The translations under genes were made by a program, and so were the position numbers. The notes under the pieces were generated by a model. That model saw only the letters and a list, made by a program, of their open reading frames with translations, was not told the origin of the DNA and searched no databases. A stretch of 64,000 bases of DNA from Maribacter halichondriae (GTDB lineage Bacteria > Bacteroidota > Bacteroidia > Flavobacteriales > Flavobacteriaceae), in NCBI RefSeq assembly GCF_027474825.1, contig NZ_CP107030.1, positions 248,001 through 312,000 on the forward strand, in the 5' to 3' direction. Positions 47,011 through 58,227 of the stretch are shown here, piece after piece (position 1 is the first letter of the stretch; the number at the start of each line of letters is the position of its first letter).

Positions 47011-49819
47011 AACCGATACGATAACCGAATCATAGAACCTCTAGGCAATACCGGAACTACTACAAAACTAGCATCAGGATTGGCCTGGATAAAATCGGAA
47101 GTCACCCCATTGGCACTTGCCCCAAAACTATTGGCCCCAAAGAAATTCGCAAGTCCCTCAGAATTAAATAGATTGGTTACCAAGATATTTGCCGAGAGAT
47201 TTTGGGTAAGATCATAGCCGAGGCCTAAATTGAAAATACTATAGGGTGCCAATTGAAAAGCATTGGCCACATTGCCTTCGCGTTCTCCCATAAACTGCCA
47301 TCTCAAGAATCCATTAAGCTTATCTTTTTGATATTCAGCACCTAGGTTGAACATTATGTTCGGATTAAACGGAAGGGTATTGTCAGAGTAATCCAAAATA
47401 GTGTCATCGGCAGTATCTACCGATCCAGCTGCGTTGTAGACCGTCCACTTTGTGGCGATACCATTTTGTATAACACCATTGAATCTAAAGGTCAATGATT
47501 CAATTGGAGCATAGGCACTCTCCCACTCCAATCCAATGGTCCTTGAATCATTGAACTGTACCGGGGTGTAAAATACACTTCCTCCTTCTGGATCAAAAGC
47601 GAAATCGGCCACGCCTATATTTTTTAACTGGCTCCAAAAAGCAGTGGCTGTAGCAGAAAAATCTTTTTTACTGTATTTCAGCCCGAGTTCGGCCTGGGTT
47701 ATTTCTTGCACCTCTCCTTTTTGATTTATGGGAACATTTGAAAAATTATTGAAGTAGTAATTGAGTTCAGGGGCTTTATTTCCTGAGGAAAAACGACCAA
47801 AAATAGCTGCTTTATCGGTAAGCTTATAATTCAATGCCGCTGAATAGGCTAAATAATTGTAGTTAAAATCAAATTCATCCCTTCCACCATTGGGAGACAA
47901 TAAACCGTTATCGTAGTCGGTCAAAGGGTTGCCATCAACACCACCGTCTTGTTGAAAAGGAGCAGCTTGATCCTTGCTTCCTTTGTGGACAATGCCCTCA
48001 TACCTAAATCCTACATCTAAATGAAGTCTTTCCTGTAACTTCCATCGATCATTGACAAAAAATGCGCCTTGTGTTACTTCGGCTCGGGAACTTATAAAAA
48101 ATAATCCCCCATAATTACTAACACCATTATTATCAGAAAGTGAAATTACTGGTTGGTCTTGATTTTCTAGCGTAACTCGTAACATTCTTGGGTTGGGTTC
48201 GTATGTTGCATAGCCAAAACTGCCTTGAACGAATAATGAAGTACTTGCATAGCCTCCATCCAAACCAAAATTCAAATCGTGATTTTTAGCTTTTTTCGAA
48301 AAACTAAAGATTCCACAACTTCAGTGGTCTCATTATCATTGTACCAGGTTGCTGTTCCTAATATTGCATCATTGGGTAAAATTCCATCACCTATATATTG
48401 AAAAGGGTCACCCGACAGAATCCCACTATTATCCAAACGCGCTAATTCGTTTCCAGAGGCTGCTTCACTAAAAACAACTTGGCCAATAGGGAATTGCGCC
48501 CCACTTATAAAATATGCTAGTGGGTCATTCAAAGAAACAAAGGCATTACTGATGGATGTCTGCCAATTTGCATCCTTCATAGAAAATTTTCGTTTATTGT
48601 GAATTGACCAGCCCTTACCCAAATTATAAAAAAAGTCAAATCCAAAAGCACGATCTTGTGCATGCACCCCCTGCGAAGGGTCAAAATTATTGGTCGCATT
48701 TTCATTCAGTCGCCTACCATCGGGAACGTTTGCCGAAAATGCTGGCATCATAAGCGCGGTAGAATTGATATCTTGCCCAAAGGCCGCTTGCGGGTCGTTC
48801 CAGTTGGTTGCTGCTACACCAGTATATCGGTTTGTAAAATCATCCAATATCTTAGCATATAATTTGAGATATCCTCCTCCATAGGCTTTGGTAACATTGA
48901 ATTTTAACTGTCCACCTTTGCTAAACGTAAAATCGGTATTTCGTGCTCCATCGTCGTTGCGGTAGTGTCCGCCGAAATTGTAAAACCAGTTATTTCCCAA
49001 AGAACCGCCGAAAGTCCCGTCGATTCTTAAGGTCGGTTTTCCTTCTCCCTGTACGCCTCCTTGCAATTGAACTTCACCACCAAAATCGTCACGTGGGCCT
49101 CTTGAGATAAAATTATAGATTCCTCCCGGGCCGTTCAAGGCGGTTATCGCAGCACTTCCGCCGCGAATGGCTTCCACTTTATCTGTGGTAATATCCACTC
49201 TATGGAATATATCTGGGCTGTAGTAGGAATGCTGTACCAAACTTACCGGTAGACCATCTTCCTGTAAAGAAACATAATACCATCCCATATCATCTTCTGC
49301 AGAAGCAGATACTCCTCGCGTATACACTCTTGTGAACACTTCTCCCGCAGATGGGTCAACGAAAGTTCCAGGAATGGCCTGTAAGAGATCAGCAGTACCC
49401 CTAGGTAGTATTTGTTGAATACTTTTTGATTCAAGAGTCGTAACGGCCGTACTAGACTCTAATTGTAAACGAGGTTCAAAACTACCGGTCACTACTACAT
49501 TTTGGAGGCTTAGAGGGTCGTCTTGTAAGGTTATGGTAAGTGAAAGGTCCGTGTTGTCCACTTGAATTGTTTCGGTATACGTCTTAACACCGATATAGGT
49601 AATTGTCAATAAGTACAAACCCGAATTTACGCCTCGTATTTCAAAAGTTCCTTGCATATCGGTAACTGCGAATTGTTTGGTAGGCTGCAAGGTTACATGG
49701 GCACCTGATAAAAGTGTGCCTTCTTCATCGCTGACCACGCCATTGATAGTTACCTGAGAAAAAACAAATGAAAAAAAAGTGAATGTAAAAAATAGGAAGA
49801 TTAGAGCCCTTTTGTTCAT
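47007..49819 (-). CDS. TonB-dependent outer-membrane receptor, frameshifted
   Basis: Restored length 937 residues. A Sec signal (to FSQ, about residue 22), a CarboxypepD_reg-like domain (TINGVVSDEEGTLLSGAHVTL, 23-105), a plug domain (QNVVVTGSFEPRLQLESSTAVTTLES; ALNGPGGIYNF) and a 22-strand-type barrel ending in the outer-membrane signature RGSMIRLSYRF. The frame breaks after FRKKLK; one more T in plus-strand run 48283-48287 restores KLKNHDLNFGLDGGYAST. No SusD-like partner is adjacent, so it is an orphan receptor for a small glycan or another ligand. Confidence 0.87.
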
Positions 49820-49839
49820 GTTAAGTCAATTTGGAAGAA

Positions 49840-49847
49840 CAAATATA
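49840..49847 (-). promoter_or_regulatory. possible -7 box of the TonB receptor gene
   Basis: CAAATATA on the plus strand is TATATTTG on the coding strand, 20 bases before the start codon at 49819. No -33 TTG was found at the expected spacing. Confidence 0.4.
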
Positions 49848-49906
49848 GGGATATAAAAAGGCATGACCCTATGACTTTTGTCAGTATGACCGTACTATAT
49901 TTAAAC

Positions 49907-49939
49907 AAAAAAGTGATCAAATAAAACTGATCACTTTTT
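49907..49939 (-). terminator. rho-independent terminator of tRNA-Pro
   Basis: AAAAAGTGATCA (49908-49919) pairs with TGATCACTTTTT (49928-49939) across an 8-base loop; on the minus strand the stem is followed by a T-run. It lies just downstream of the tRNA gene. Confidence 0.8.
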
Positions 49940-49943
49940 CGAT

Positions 49944-50020
<77 letters not shown>

Positions 50021-50152
50021 AAAATTTTCGACTTAAGCCGAAAAAATTCCAAATTCCAAAACTAAAGTAGGTGAATTTTGGATCTTAAAATCGGACTGCA
50101 AAAATATAAAAGTTGTATTGATAACCCTTCATCTTTTTTAAAAAAGAACAAA

Positions 50153-51082
50153 CTAATCCAAACTTTCCATCCATTCGAACATTCGTTCCGTCCAACCTCT
50201 AAGATGGGTATTGTCTCTTGCCAACGAAAAACCGTGACCACCACTCGGATAGATATGCATGGTGGCAGAAACCCCCTTATCTTTCAAAGCCTGATAAAAT
50301 AAAATGCTGTTTTCAACAGGTACACCTTTATCATCCGATGCGTGGACCAAAAAAGTTTCTGGGGTATCACCGGTTACCTGTTTTTCATTGGAAAAACGAA
50401 TAATCAAATTCGAGTCGGGATTCTCGCCCAATAAGTTTTTCCGAGATCCCGAGTGCGTTGAGACCTCTCCAAAAGTAATAACGGGATAGGCTAAAGCCAT
50501 AAAATCAGGTCTTGCGCTTATTTTGTCTATTTCATCGATAGGTTCATATACTTTTTCCTCATAATGCGTGCCCAAGGTGGACGCCAAATGGCCTCCTGCA
50601 GAAAAACCGATAATCCCGATTTTGTTTTTGTCGATATGAAAATCTTCAGACTTACTTCGTACCATTCGAAGTGCCCGTTGAGCATCCATCAAGGGCACAT
50701 CGTACTTAATCTTTTGAGAAATATCGGAAGGTAGTCTGTACTTGACTACAATGCCCGCTATTCCTTTCCCATTCAGAAACTTTGCAATATCGGTACCTTC
50801 CCAATCATAGGCCAAAATACCATAACCCCCTCCTGGAAAAATCAACATGGCCTGTCCGGTAGCGTTTGATTTGGCAGGAAGGTAGACTTCAATAGTCGGT
50901 TCTTGTACATGGCTGATGCGTAGTATACCTTCAGTGATTTGAATTTCCTTTTCGTCGGAAAGCACATGGTTTGGAATCTTGTTTTTCGGCCATAAGGGCA
51001 TAATGGTGTCTTGAGAGACACAGGTTAACGACATGATCAGCCCAAAGGCCATTGTAATCAAAAATCTTTTTTCCATATTCAT
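50153..51082 (-). CDS. alpha/beta hydrolase (acetyl-xylan-esterase/BD-FAE-like)
   Basis: A 309-residue exported alpha/beta hydrolase; an alternative start is ATG 51076 (MEKRFLITM). Sec signal to about CVSQ. Oxyanion-hole region IFPGGGYGILAYDWEG, nucleophile GFSAGGHLAST (Ser), acid in VHASDDKGVPVENS (Asp) and His in YPSGGHGFSLARD. The family contains carbohydrate esterases that remove acetyl or feruloyl groups from polysaccharides. It is the last gene of the DUF5060-VanX-sulfatase operon, 9 bases after the sulfatase, so it may deacylate the same glycan. Confidence 0.88.
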   Translation of the reverse strand: MNMEKRFLITMAFGLIMSLTCVSQDTIMPLWPKNKIPNHVLSDEKEIQITEGILRISHVQEPTIEVYLPAKSNATGQAMLIFPGGGYGILAYDWEGTDIAKFLNGKGIAGIVVKYRLPSDISQKIKYDVPLMDAQRALRMVRSKSEDFHIDKNKIGIIGFSAGGHLASTLGTHYEEKVYEPIDEIDKISARPDFMALAYPVITFGEVSTHSGSRKNLLGENPDSNLIIRFSNEKQVTGDTPETFLVHASDDKGVPVENSILFYQALKDKGVSATMHIYPSGGHGFSLARDNTHLRGWTERMFEWMESLD

Positions 51083-51091
51083 AATTCTGTT

Positions 51092-52553
51092 TTAAAAACC
51101 CGGAATCGGATCACCTGGTAAGATAGGTTTGTCTTGCCAAATGATTTTGCCGTCCTTAAATTCTAATATACGCTGATAATTGCCCACATAGGGTAATTTA
51201 TTCTTTTTAGGAAGCCATATTTTCAGACTGTCGGAGATGTGTTCATACTTTGAATCCCCAATAAGGTTCATCCACTCATTGGGGTCGTTATTCATATCGT
51301 ATAGCTCTTCGGCCCCATCGCCATATCGAATATAGCGCCAATTTTCTGTACGCACCGCATGATTATTATAGTTATTGGTTGTTATTGCGGGCCATTGTCT
51401 GTAGGCTTTTTCGTTTTTCAGTTGCGGAAGCAAACTATGGTCCTGTAAATCTACTTTTTCAGGTAGTCCACAGAGTGCATTCAACGTTGGATAGATATCC
51501 AAAAGTTCAACCGGTGCCCTTACTTTTTTACCTTTTCCGATTCCCTTTCCAGCAAAAATCAAAGGAACGCGTGTCGACCTTTCCCACAACGTATTTTTTC
51601 CAGATATCTCCTTTTCACCCAAATGAAAGCCGTGATCGGACCACAATACGATAATGGTATTCTCCGCCTCTCCATTCTCGTCCAATGCATCCAAAACACG
51701 ACCGACTTGACTATCCATAAAGCTGATAGCCGCCAAATAGGAGCGAACGAATAGTGAATCTTGGTTTTGTTCCTGAAACCATTTCCAGCGGGGTTCGGGT
51801 ACATCCCAATGGTTATACCAAGAAGACCTTGGCGTATCTTTTCGGTCGTTCTCAAGCATGTGCGGCATTGTCAATATCTCTTCGGGATATATATCAAAAG
51901 ACGCTTCCGGAGCATATAAGGGTACATGGGGAAGAAAAAATCCGACCGCCAAAAAGTAGGGGGCTTTAGGTGTGCTCTTTAAAACATCTACAGCCCAAGT
52001 CGCCACATCATAGTCCTGTATTTCATTATCTTTTAACGGGAAGCTTCCCCAATCTACCCAAGGATTGTTTCCGCCCGGAGTTTCCCCCGCCAGCTTCTGA
52101 GGGGGATGCTTTTTCACCCGAATAGGTCTTATAGCCATTTTTGGAAAAGTATTGTGGCAATGTGACAATATCCTTTAATTCTTCGACATCCCTAATCCAT
52201 GGGGAAAGTCCATAAACACCGGTAGTTGATGGGCGATACCCTGTCAATACACTTGTTCTTGAAGGATTGCATATCGGGGATTGCGTGTGTGCGTTCGAAA
52301 ATAGTGTACCCCTTGCCGCCAACTTGTCGATATTGGGTGTCTTCACTTGTGGATGTCCTTTCAGGCAACCTACCCAATCGTTCAAGTCATCGACCACAAT
52401 GAAAAGGACGTTGGGTTTGATAGCCATGGCAGCACCTGCCTTTGGTTTTTCAGAACAGGAAAAGGTCATTGAAAAAAATAAGGTAGAAATACCCAGAAAA
52501 ATAACTTTGAAACCTGAAACTTGAAACTCCAAACCCCTCATTCGCATTCCCAT
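51092..52553 (-). CDS. sulfatase, iduronate-2-sulfatase-like, frameshifted
   Basis: Restored length about 486 residues. A lipoprotein-type leader (TFSC) is followed by NVLFIVVDDLNDWVGCLKGH (metal Asp pair), the signature CNPSR in SPICNPSRTSVLTGYRP (Cys to formylglycine), DHGFHLGEKEISGKNTLWE and a C-terminal WRYIRYGDGAEELYD. This type resembles iduronate-2-sulfatases. The frame breaks near YKTYSGEK; here one base too many is present, so the plus-strand T-run 52110-52114 should be four. The start overlaps the end of the VanX-like gene by 16 bases. Likely desulfates a uronate-containing glycan. Confidence 0.85.
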
Positions 52554-53257
52554 TTGAAATTGGCTACTTTATCTTTATGCGCGCCCTGCAAGTTATAATG
52601 CCACCATTCGGTACGCGTCGACCAGAAACCATGTTTTTCCATCGTTTCCTTTAACAGTTTTCGGTTATCCATAATTTCTTGTGGTAAATCAAAATTGTCG
52701 TGATAGGCCCTTTTGCCAAAAAAATCGAAATCGGTACCCATGTCCATTTCTTCTCCATCCAGGGTAACCAACGTAATATCGACCGCTCCACCCTTGTTAT
52801 GAATAGATCCCTTTTTCGGATTGGCCACATACTGTGGATTCGGCATGATTTCCCACATTTTATACTGTACCGAATTCGGCCGGTAGCAATCGAAGAATTC
52901 TATCTTCACACCTGATTTTTTGAAATCGGCATTAGCCGCCAATAAAGCCTTGACCGTTTTTACACGGGTGTAACACTCTGCGCATTCATATACTTTTTCT
53001 TTCAGAAAATTGTTTTCGGTGGCATATCGTAAATCGTATGCAAAACCATCACTGAAATCGGCCAGACGGACGAAAGTGGTGTCAGCAAGGCCTTCGACAG
53101 TACGAATCGTTTTTTTGTCCGTTTTGCTGACCATTAAGGAATCGGTCATCTGATTATTTTCCTTACCGTTTTCAACTTGGTTTTCCGTAGTACGACTTTC
53201 TTTGCAAGAAATCAGAAAGAGGGCAAGAAAAATAAAGTGATGAATTCTTTTTAGCAT
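52538..53257 (-). CDS. VanX-like D-Ala-D-Ala dipeptidase lipoprotein (M15D)
   Basis: A 239-residue lipoprotein (LFLISCKES, Cys18) of the M15D peptidase family. Zinc and catalytic elements: FFDCYRPNSVQYKMWE, SIHNKGGAVDITLV (His and Asp ligands), and TEWWHYNLQG (catalytic Glu and ligand His). In Bacteroidetes such exported enzymes are taken to cut D-Ala-D-Ala or related dipeptides in peptidoglycan recycling. It is unusual in lying inside a glycan operon between a DUF5060 glycosidase-like gene (11 bases upstream) and a sulfatase (16-base overlap). Confidence 0.9.
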   Translation of the reverse strand: MLKRIHHFIFLALFLISCKESRTTENQVENGKENNQMTDSLMVSKTDKKTIRTVEGLADTTFVRLADFSDGFAYDLRYATENNFLKEKVYECAECYTRVKTVKALLAANADFKKSGVKIEFFDCYRPNSVQYKMWEIMPNPQYVANPKKGSIHNKGGAVDITLVTLDGEEMDMGTDFDFFGKRAYHDNFDLPQEIMDNRKLLKETMEKHGFWSTRTEWWHYNLQGAHKDKVANFKWECE

Positions 53258-53268
53258 TCTAAAATGTT

Positions 53269-55127
53269 TTACTTTCTTGCAATTACAATGACCCAGTCCT
53301 TATCTTTTTGTCCGTTATAAGCAGAAAGTTCTACGCTATTCGGTTTCGTAATTTTCCAACCTTCGTTTTGTTTGTCGTACAATTTCCCTCCTTCCATGGG
53401 GTCATAAAAGGCAATGGTAAAGGCACCATCACCGATTTGAAGGTCCGTATTTTCTCCTTTGGGTAGGTAAACCACATAAACTTCGTCCTTTTTGGCAAAA
53501 CAGAAAGCTTTTTTATTGTTCAACAATTCATCATGATTTTTCATCTCCCAAAAGGGCAAATGATCGACAAAAAATTGCCTTGCATTAGTACTTATCGACC
53601 ACCATTGATCCCGTGCCCTGAAATCTTCAGCGGCCATATCATTATTGGGAGCGTCGAGACCGCCAAAATACCACGAATTTCCAGCGGAACCGGCCATCAA
53701 ACTTCCCCAAAGGCTGGTGCGCATGACGGCGGCATAATTATTATTTGCCGCAGTATCGGTGGTCACACCGATATCCCAGTGACCAATTTCATCCAAATAG
53801 ACCACCCATGGCTTCTTTTTCTTTTTTGATAGATCAAGCCATTTCTTGACTTCGACATGTACTTCGGTGGTATCGAACATTTGCAATGATGGTATTTCAA
53901 AATCTTTGTAGCCGAGCAACGGGGTAAATGTTTCTTTTATGGGGTCTAGTGGGCGGCCCTCCATACGTTTGCCGGTCACGCGTACATGATTATGAACTGC
54001 GATGGGATGATTATATGAATCGATACTACGAATATAGGAGGCGTAGCTTTTCAATTGCTCCGAGGTTCTATTTGTTTCTTCTCCTAAATTCCAGACTATG
54101 CCCAAATGATGTCCGAAGCGTGCGACTAGTTCTTTGTAATATAATTTTCGATCAAGGCCCAGTTCCCCTTTGTTCAAAATGGTATCGTTCTCGGTTTCCT
54201 GGGTAAAAACGTTCATCGCCATACCAAGTTTATCCATGTGGGTGAAAACTTTTTCCCATTGCGCCAATTTGCTAACATCGTAGCGCGTCTGTTCTTCGGG
54301 AGCTATCCACGGCCAAACGTTATCACCGTCGCCATGTTCGTTCATGGTCAAAAAGTACAGGCTGTTCATACCCTTTGACGAGAGATAGTTCAAAGCCCCA
54401 ATAATGGCCTTTCCTTTACCATCGCCCCAAGTAACGTCTCCATCCTTCCAGTCGTCTTTATGGGAAGGGTATTCATGCAATCCTTTATTCAAAGTAGGCG
54501 TATAAGCACCTTCTTTCTTGAAAGTACCATCAAATTCATGATATGCAAAAAATGTTTCCGGACTGCCGACACCGTTTTTTAAAAAGGCTTTTCCGGTTTC
54601 GCCTTCTTCCAAATAATGCTTGCCCACATACTTCAATCTTCCGGTTTTATAAAACCCGGTGGCGGTAGAATCGGCGGGGGCAATTTCAAAACTTCCCGTA
54701 GACTTCCAAATCGCTTTTTTCTTTTCAGTGAGCGGGTTTAAGGCAATACCTATATCGGTCCCTTCGGCGATATAGGCCTCGAATTGCCAAATTCCTTCTG
54801 AATCAGGGAAAATTTCACCTGCCATTTGTTCCCACTTTCAGCTCCAGTATCGGCGGTGTGACCATCGGCGGCAAAATAGCCGGGGACGCTATACTGATTC
54901 TCTCCATTTTTAAAATTTACCCATAGGCCGTAGTGCAAAAACGGATTTATACTATCGGTCTCAGAAACTTTTGGGCCGTCAAAGGTAATGGTTACAGGCT
55001 GCCATTTTTTTAGACTGCCTTCAAGCACATAGTTCTGATCTGCGATTTCAGTCTTGCATCCCCCGATAGTAAATGATAAAACAACAAGGCATAAAAGAAA
55101 TCTTACTTTCTTGATTGGTAACTGCAT
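53269..55127 (-). CDS. DUF5060 / GH clan A-like lipoprotein, frameshifted
   Basis: Restored length 619 residues. A lipoprotein signal (IGGCKTE, Cys24), a DUF5060 domain (KKWQPVTITFDGPKVSE to about 130), a (beta/alpha)8 catalytic-like domain with GIVWNLGEETNRTSEQ (candidate acid/base Glu after Gly-Glu) and WVVYLDEIGHWD (candidate nucleophile Glu), and a C-terminal collagen-binding-like beta domain (PF12904 type, YVVYLPKGEN...WVIVIARK). The frame breaks at WQVKF; one more A in plus-strand run 54809-54812 restores VKFFPDSEGIWQFEAYI. It opens the four-gene minus operon. A secreted glycosidase is likely. Confidence 0.83.
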
Positions 55128-55265
55128 TTTTGGTCATTGATTTATGTTAGGGAAGATAATGATATTTTTACTTCGACAAAATTTGAAAACCTTTACATAA
55201 GTATCCTATTTCATAATGGACTTCATGCGATTTCTACTTATTTTTATAAACAACAAATAAAAATA

Positions 55266-56390
55266 ATGTACAAAAAACTCTTAGTGCTAACATTTCTTTT
55301 ACTTCTAATTTTTTCTTGTAAAGAAAAAGAAAAGAAGGTCGATACTCCAGAAGAAACTTCTCAGGAAAAGTGGATGCTCGGTTTCGAAAAAACGGATATC
55401 AACCCTATCATGACCGCAGATTCGAGCTATACGTTCGTTGACCCCATTAGCAATGCAGCGGTGCAATGGCAAAAAGCCGATGTTTTTAATCCTGGGGCCA
55501 TCGTTAGAAACGATACCGTTTTTATGCTTTTTAGGGCAGAGGATAATCCCAAAGCAATTTTAGGGGGAAGAACTTCCCGAATCGGTTTGGCATATAGCAT
55601 CGATGGAATCAACTTTACCAAATATCCGGAACCGGTCTTGTTTCCCGACAATGATGAATTCGCCCAATGGGACCAGCCAGGAGGAATCGAGGACCCAAGG
55701 GTGGTCGAAACTCCCGATGGCACCTACATCATGCTCTATACCAGTTGGAACAAGGATGTGGCCCGACTTTCAAGCGCCACCTCCAAAAATTTAAGAAATT
55801 GGACAAAACAAGGGCCTGTTTTCGAGGAAGCATACAAAGGAAAATTTTTGGATATTTGGAGTAAATCCGGTTCCGTAGTAACGGAATTGGTCAACGGAAG
55901 GTTGATCGCCAAAAAAATAAATGGCAAATACCAGATGTATTGGGGCGAACTTTTCGTGAACCTCGCCCAATCCGAAAACGGAATCGATTGGGAGCCGATG
56001 CTTGAGGAAAACAGTGAGCTATTGCACGTTTTCAAACCCACGTTGAACGAATTCGATAGTCATTTAACGGAACCAGGGCCTCCTGCCCTGTACACCGAAA
56101 ATGGAATTCTGCTTCTGTACAACGGCAAAAATCTAAGCGGCGAAGGGGCCACCACCAAATACCCTGAAGGCACGTATTGCGGTGGGCAAGTACTCTTTGA
56201 CAAAAACGAACCTCAAAAATTTCTTGAAAGACTTGAGACTCCTTTTATTTGTCCAAGCCTACCGCATGAGGTCAGTGGTCAATATAAGGCAGGAACGACT
56301 TTCATCGAAGGATTGGTCTATTTTAAAGATAAATGGTTCCTTTATTACGGTACGGCCGATTCAATGGTCGGTCTGGCAGTGAAGGAGTGA
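55266..56390 (+). CDS. GH130-like (five-bladed propeller) glycosidase lipoprotein
   Basis: A 374-residue lipoprotein ([11 protein letters not shown], Cys18). I start at ATG 55266; an upstream TTG at 55137 would add a leader that breaks the signal peptide. The five-bladed propeller repeats show [55 protein letters not shown] and YCGGQVLFD, typical of GH130 mannoside phosphorylases/hydrolases. As an exported protein it is more likely a hydrolase than a phosphorylase. It is divergent from the DUF5060 operon and 29 bases ahead of a sulfatase. Confidence 0.86.
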   Translation: MYKKLLVLTFLLLLIFSCKEKEKKVDTPEETSQEKWMLGFEKTDINPIMTADSSYTFVDPISNAAVQWQKADVFNPGAIVRNDTVFMLFRAEDNPKAILGGRTSRIGLAYSIDGINFTKYPEPVLFPDNDEFAQWDQPGGIEDPRVVETPDGTYIMLYTSWNKDVARLSSATSKNLRNWTKQGPVFEEAYKGKFLDIWSKSGSVVTELVNGRLIAKKINGKYQMYWGELFVNLAQSENGIDWEPMLEENSELLHVFKPTLNEFDSHLTEPGPPALYTENGILLLYNGKNLSGEGATTKYPEGTYCGGQVLFDKNEPQKFLERLETPFICPSLPHEVSGQYKAGTTFIEGLVYFKDKWFLYYGTADSMVGLAVKE

Positions 56391-56417
56391 TTTATGGTTT
56401 ATGGTTTATGGTTTATA
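56391..56417. repeat. (TTTATGG)3 heptamer repeat
   Basis: Three tandem TTTATGG units plus a variant (TTTATAG) lie between the GH130-like stop and the sulfatase start at 56420. Probably slippage-derived; it could alter spacing to the next start. Confidence 0.6.
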
Positions 56418-56419
56418 GA

Positions 56420-58203
56420 ATGAAAAGAAATAGAAATATTTTTCTACTCCTGATTGGGATACTGCTCTTGTTATCCTGCAACGAAGAAAAGGCAGTAAAA
56501 AACACCAAATCTGAAATCAAAAGACCCAACATCGTATTGATTATGGCAGATGACCAGGGATGGGGTGACCTCAGTATCAGCGGAAACACCAACCTCAGCA
56601 CACCAAATATAGATGCCTTGGCAAAAAACGGTGTCTCTTTCGAAAATTTTTATGTCCAACCTGTCTGCTCCCCTACTCGGGCCGAACTTTTAACGGGCCG
56701 TTCCGCAGCGAAAATAGGGGTCTATTCTACTTCGGAAGGCGGAGAACGTTTCAATCTAGGAGAAACCACCCTAGCCCAGATATTCAAAAAAGCGGGATAC
56801 CGAACCGCCGCCTATGGCAAATGGCATAGCGGGATGCAACCTCCCTACCACCCTAATTCTAGGGGATTCGATGACTATTATGGATTTGCTTCAGGTCACT
56901 GGGGAAACTATTTCAGCCCCATGTTGGAACATAATGGTGAAATTGTAAAAGGCAAAGGATTTTTGGTGGACGACCTCACCGACCACGGAATCAATTTTAT
57001 CGAAAAAAATAAGGAGCAACCTTTCTTTCTCTATCTACCCTACAATACACCACATAGTCCCATGCAGGTGCCCGATGAGTTCTGGAACCGTTTTAAGGAC
57101 AAAGAACTCGATAGTCTGTATCACGGGACGGAAACCGAAGATTTGAATTTTACAAAAGCGGCCTTGGCCATGGTGGAAAATATTGATTACAATGTTGGGC
57201 GTTTGACCCATTCTCTAAAAGAACTAGATCTCGAAGAAAATACCATCGTCATCTACCTTTCAGATAATGGCCCGAACGGATGGCGTTGGAACGGTGGCAT
57301 GAAAGGCAAAAAAGGTTCCACCAATGAGGGTGGCGTACGCACTCCATTTTTCATACAGTGGAAAAACGCATTAAAAGCTGGAAAAAAATACAGAACATCG
57401 CAAGTGCTGTTGATATTCTGCCAACCCTTGTCAAACTGGCGAACCTTACTTATACCGGCCAAAAAGAACTTGATGGAAAAGATTTGACTCCCTTACTGAC
57501 CGATGAAAAAGTCGATTGGAACGATAGGTTGGTTTACAACCATTGGAACGGAAAAACAAGCCTACGCTCCCAAAAATATCGATTGGATGATGAAAATCGA
57601 TTGTTCGATATGGAAAATGATCATGGGCAAACCACAGATGTTTCAAATCAATACCCACAAATTACCGATTCACTTAAAAAGCAAAAAGAAAAATGGACGG
57701 CCGAATTGCCTGAAATTCCTAAAACTCCTCAACCTTTTACCTTGGGGCATCCCGATTATGAATATACCCAAATTCCGGCGCGTGACGGTATGCCCCATGG
57801 GAATATCGAACGAAGCAATCGCTATCCGAACAACACTTTTTTTACGAATTGGAAGAGTATAAAGGATTCCATTACTTGGGATGTAGAGGTATTGGCCGAT
57901 GGTGAGTTCGAAGTAGAACTCTACTACACAATGAAACCCGAAAATACCGGGGTGGGTATTCAGTTGTCTCATGGAAATAGTAAATTGGTCACTCGAATCA
58001 CCGAAACACATGACCCTCCCCTAACAGGCATGAAGAACGATCGTGACCCGCGAATGGAATCTTATGTCAAAGATTTTAAACCCAAAGTTATGGAAAACAT
58101 AAAACTTCAAAAAGGGAGAGGGCTTTTAACCCTTCAAATTCCACATATGGATGGCAATGGTGGAATTGATGTGCGCCTTCTGATGTTTAGAAGGGTAAAA
58201 TAA
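56420..58203 (+). CDS. sulfatase lipoprotein (arylsulfatase type), frameshifted
   Basis: Restored length 594 residues. Lipoprotein signal (LLLLSCNEE) from ATG 56420, metal motif [14 protein letters not shown], signature CSPTR in [15 protein letters not shown] (Cys to formylglycine), [18 protein letters not shown], and a C-terminal extension of about 150 residues with beta-rich [12 protein letters not shown]. The frame breaks after LKAGKK; seven As at 57382-57388 should be eight, giving [20 protein letters not shown]. It follows the GH130-like gene, so both probably act on one sulfated glycan. Confidence 0.87.
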
Positions 58204-58227
58204 AAGACGTCTATTGTAATTTTCCCT

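Noticed and set aside
47007-49819. SusC of a SusCD pair
   Set aside because: No SusD-like lipoprotein gene lies next to it, and the protein lacks the neighbourhood expected for SusC.
55137-55265. Upstream TTG start for the GH130-like protein
   Set aside because: It would put 43 non-conserved residues before a clear lipoprotein signal.
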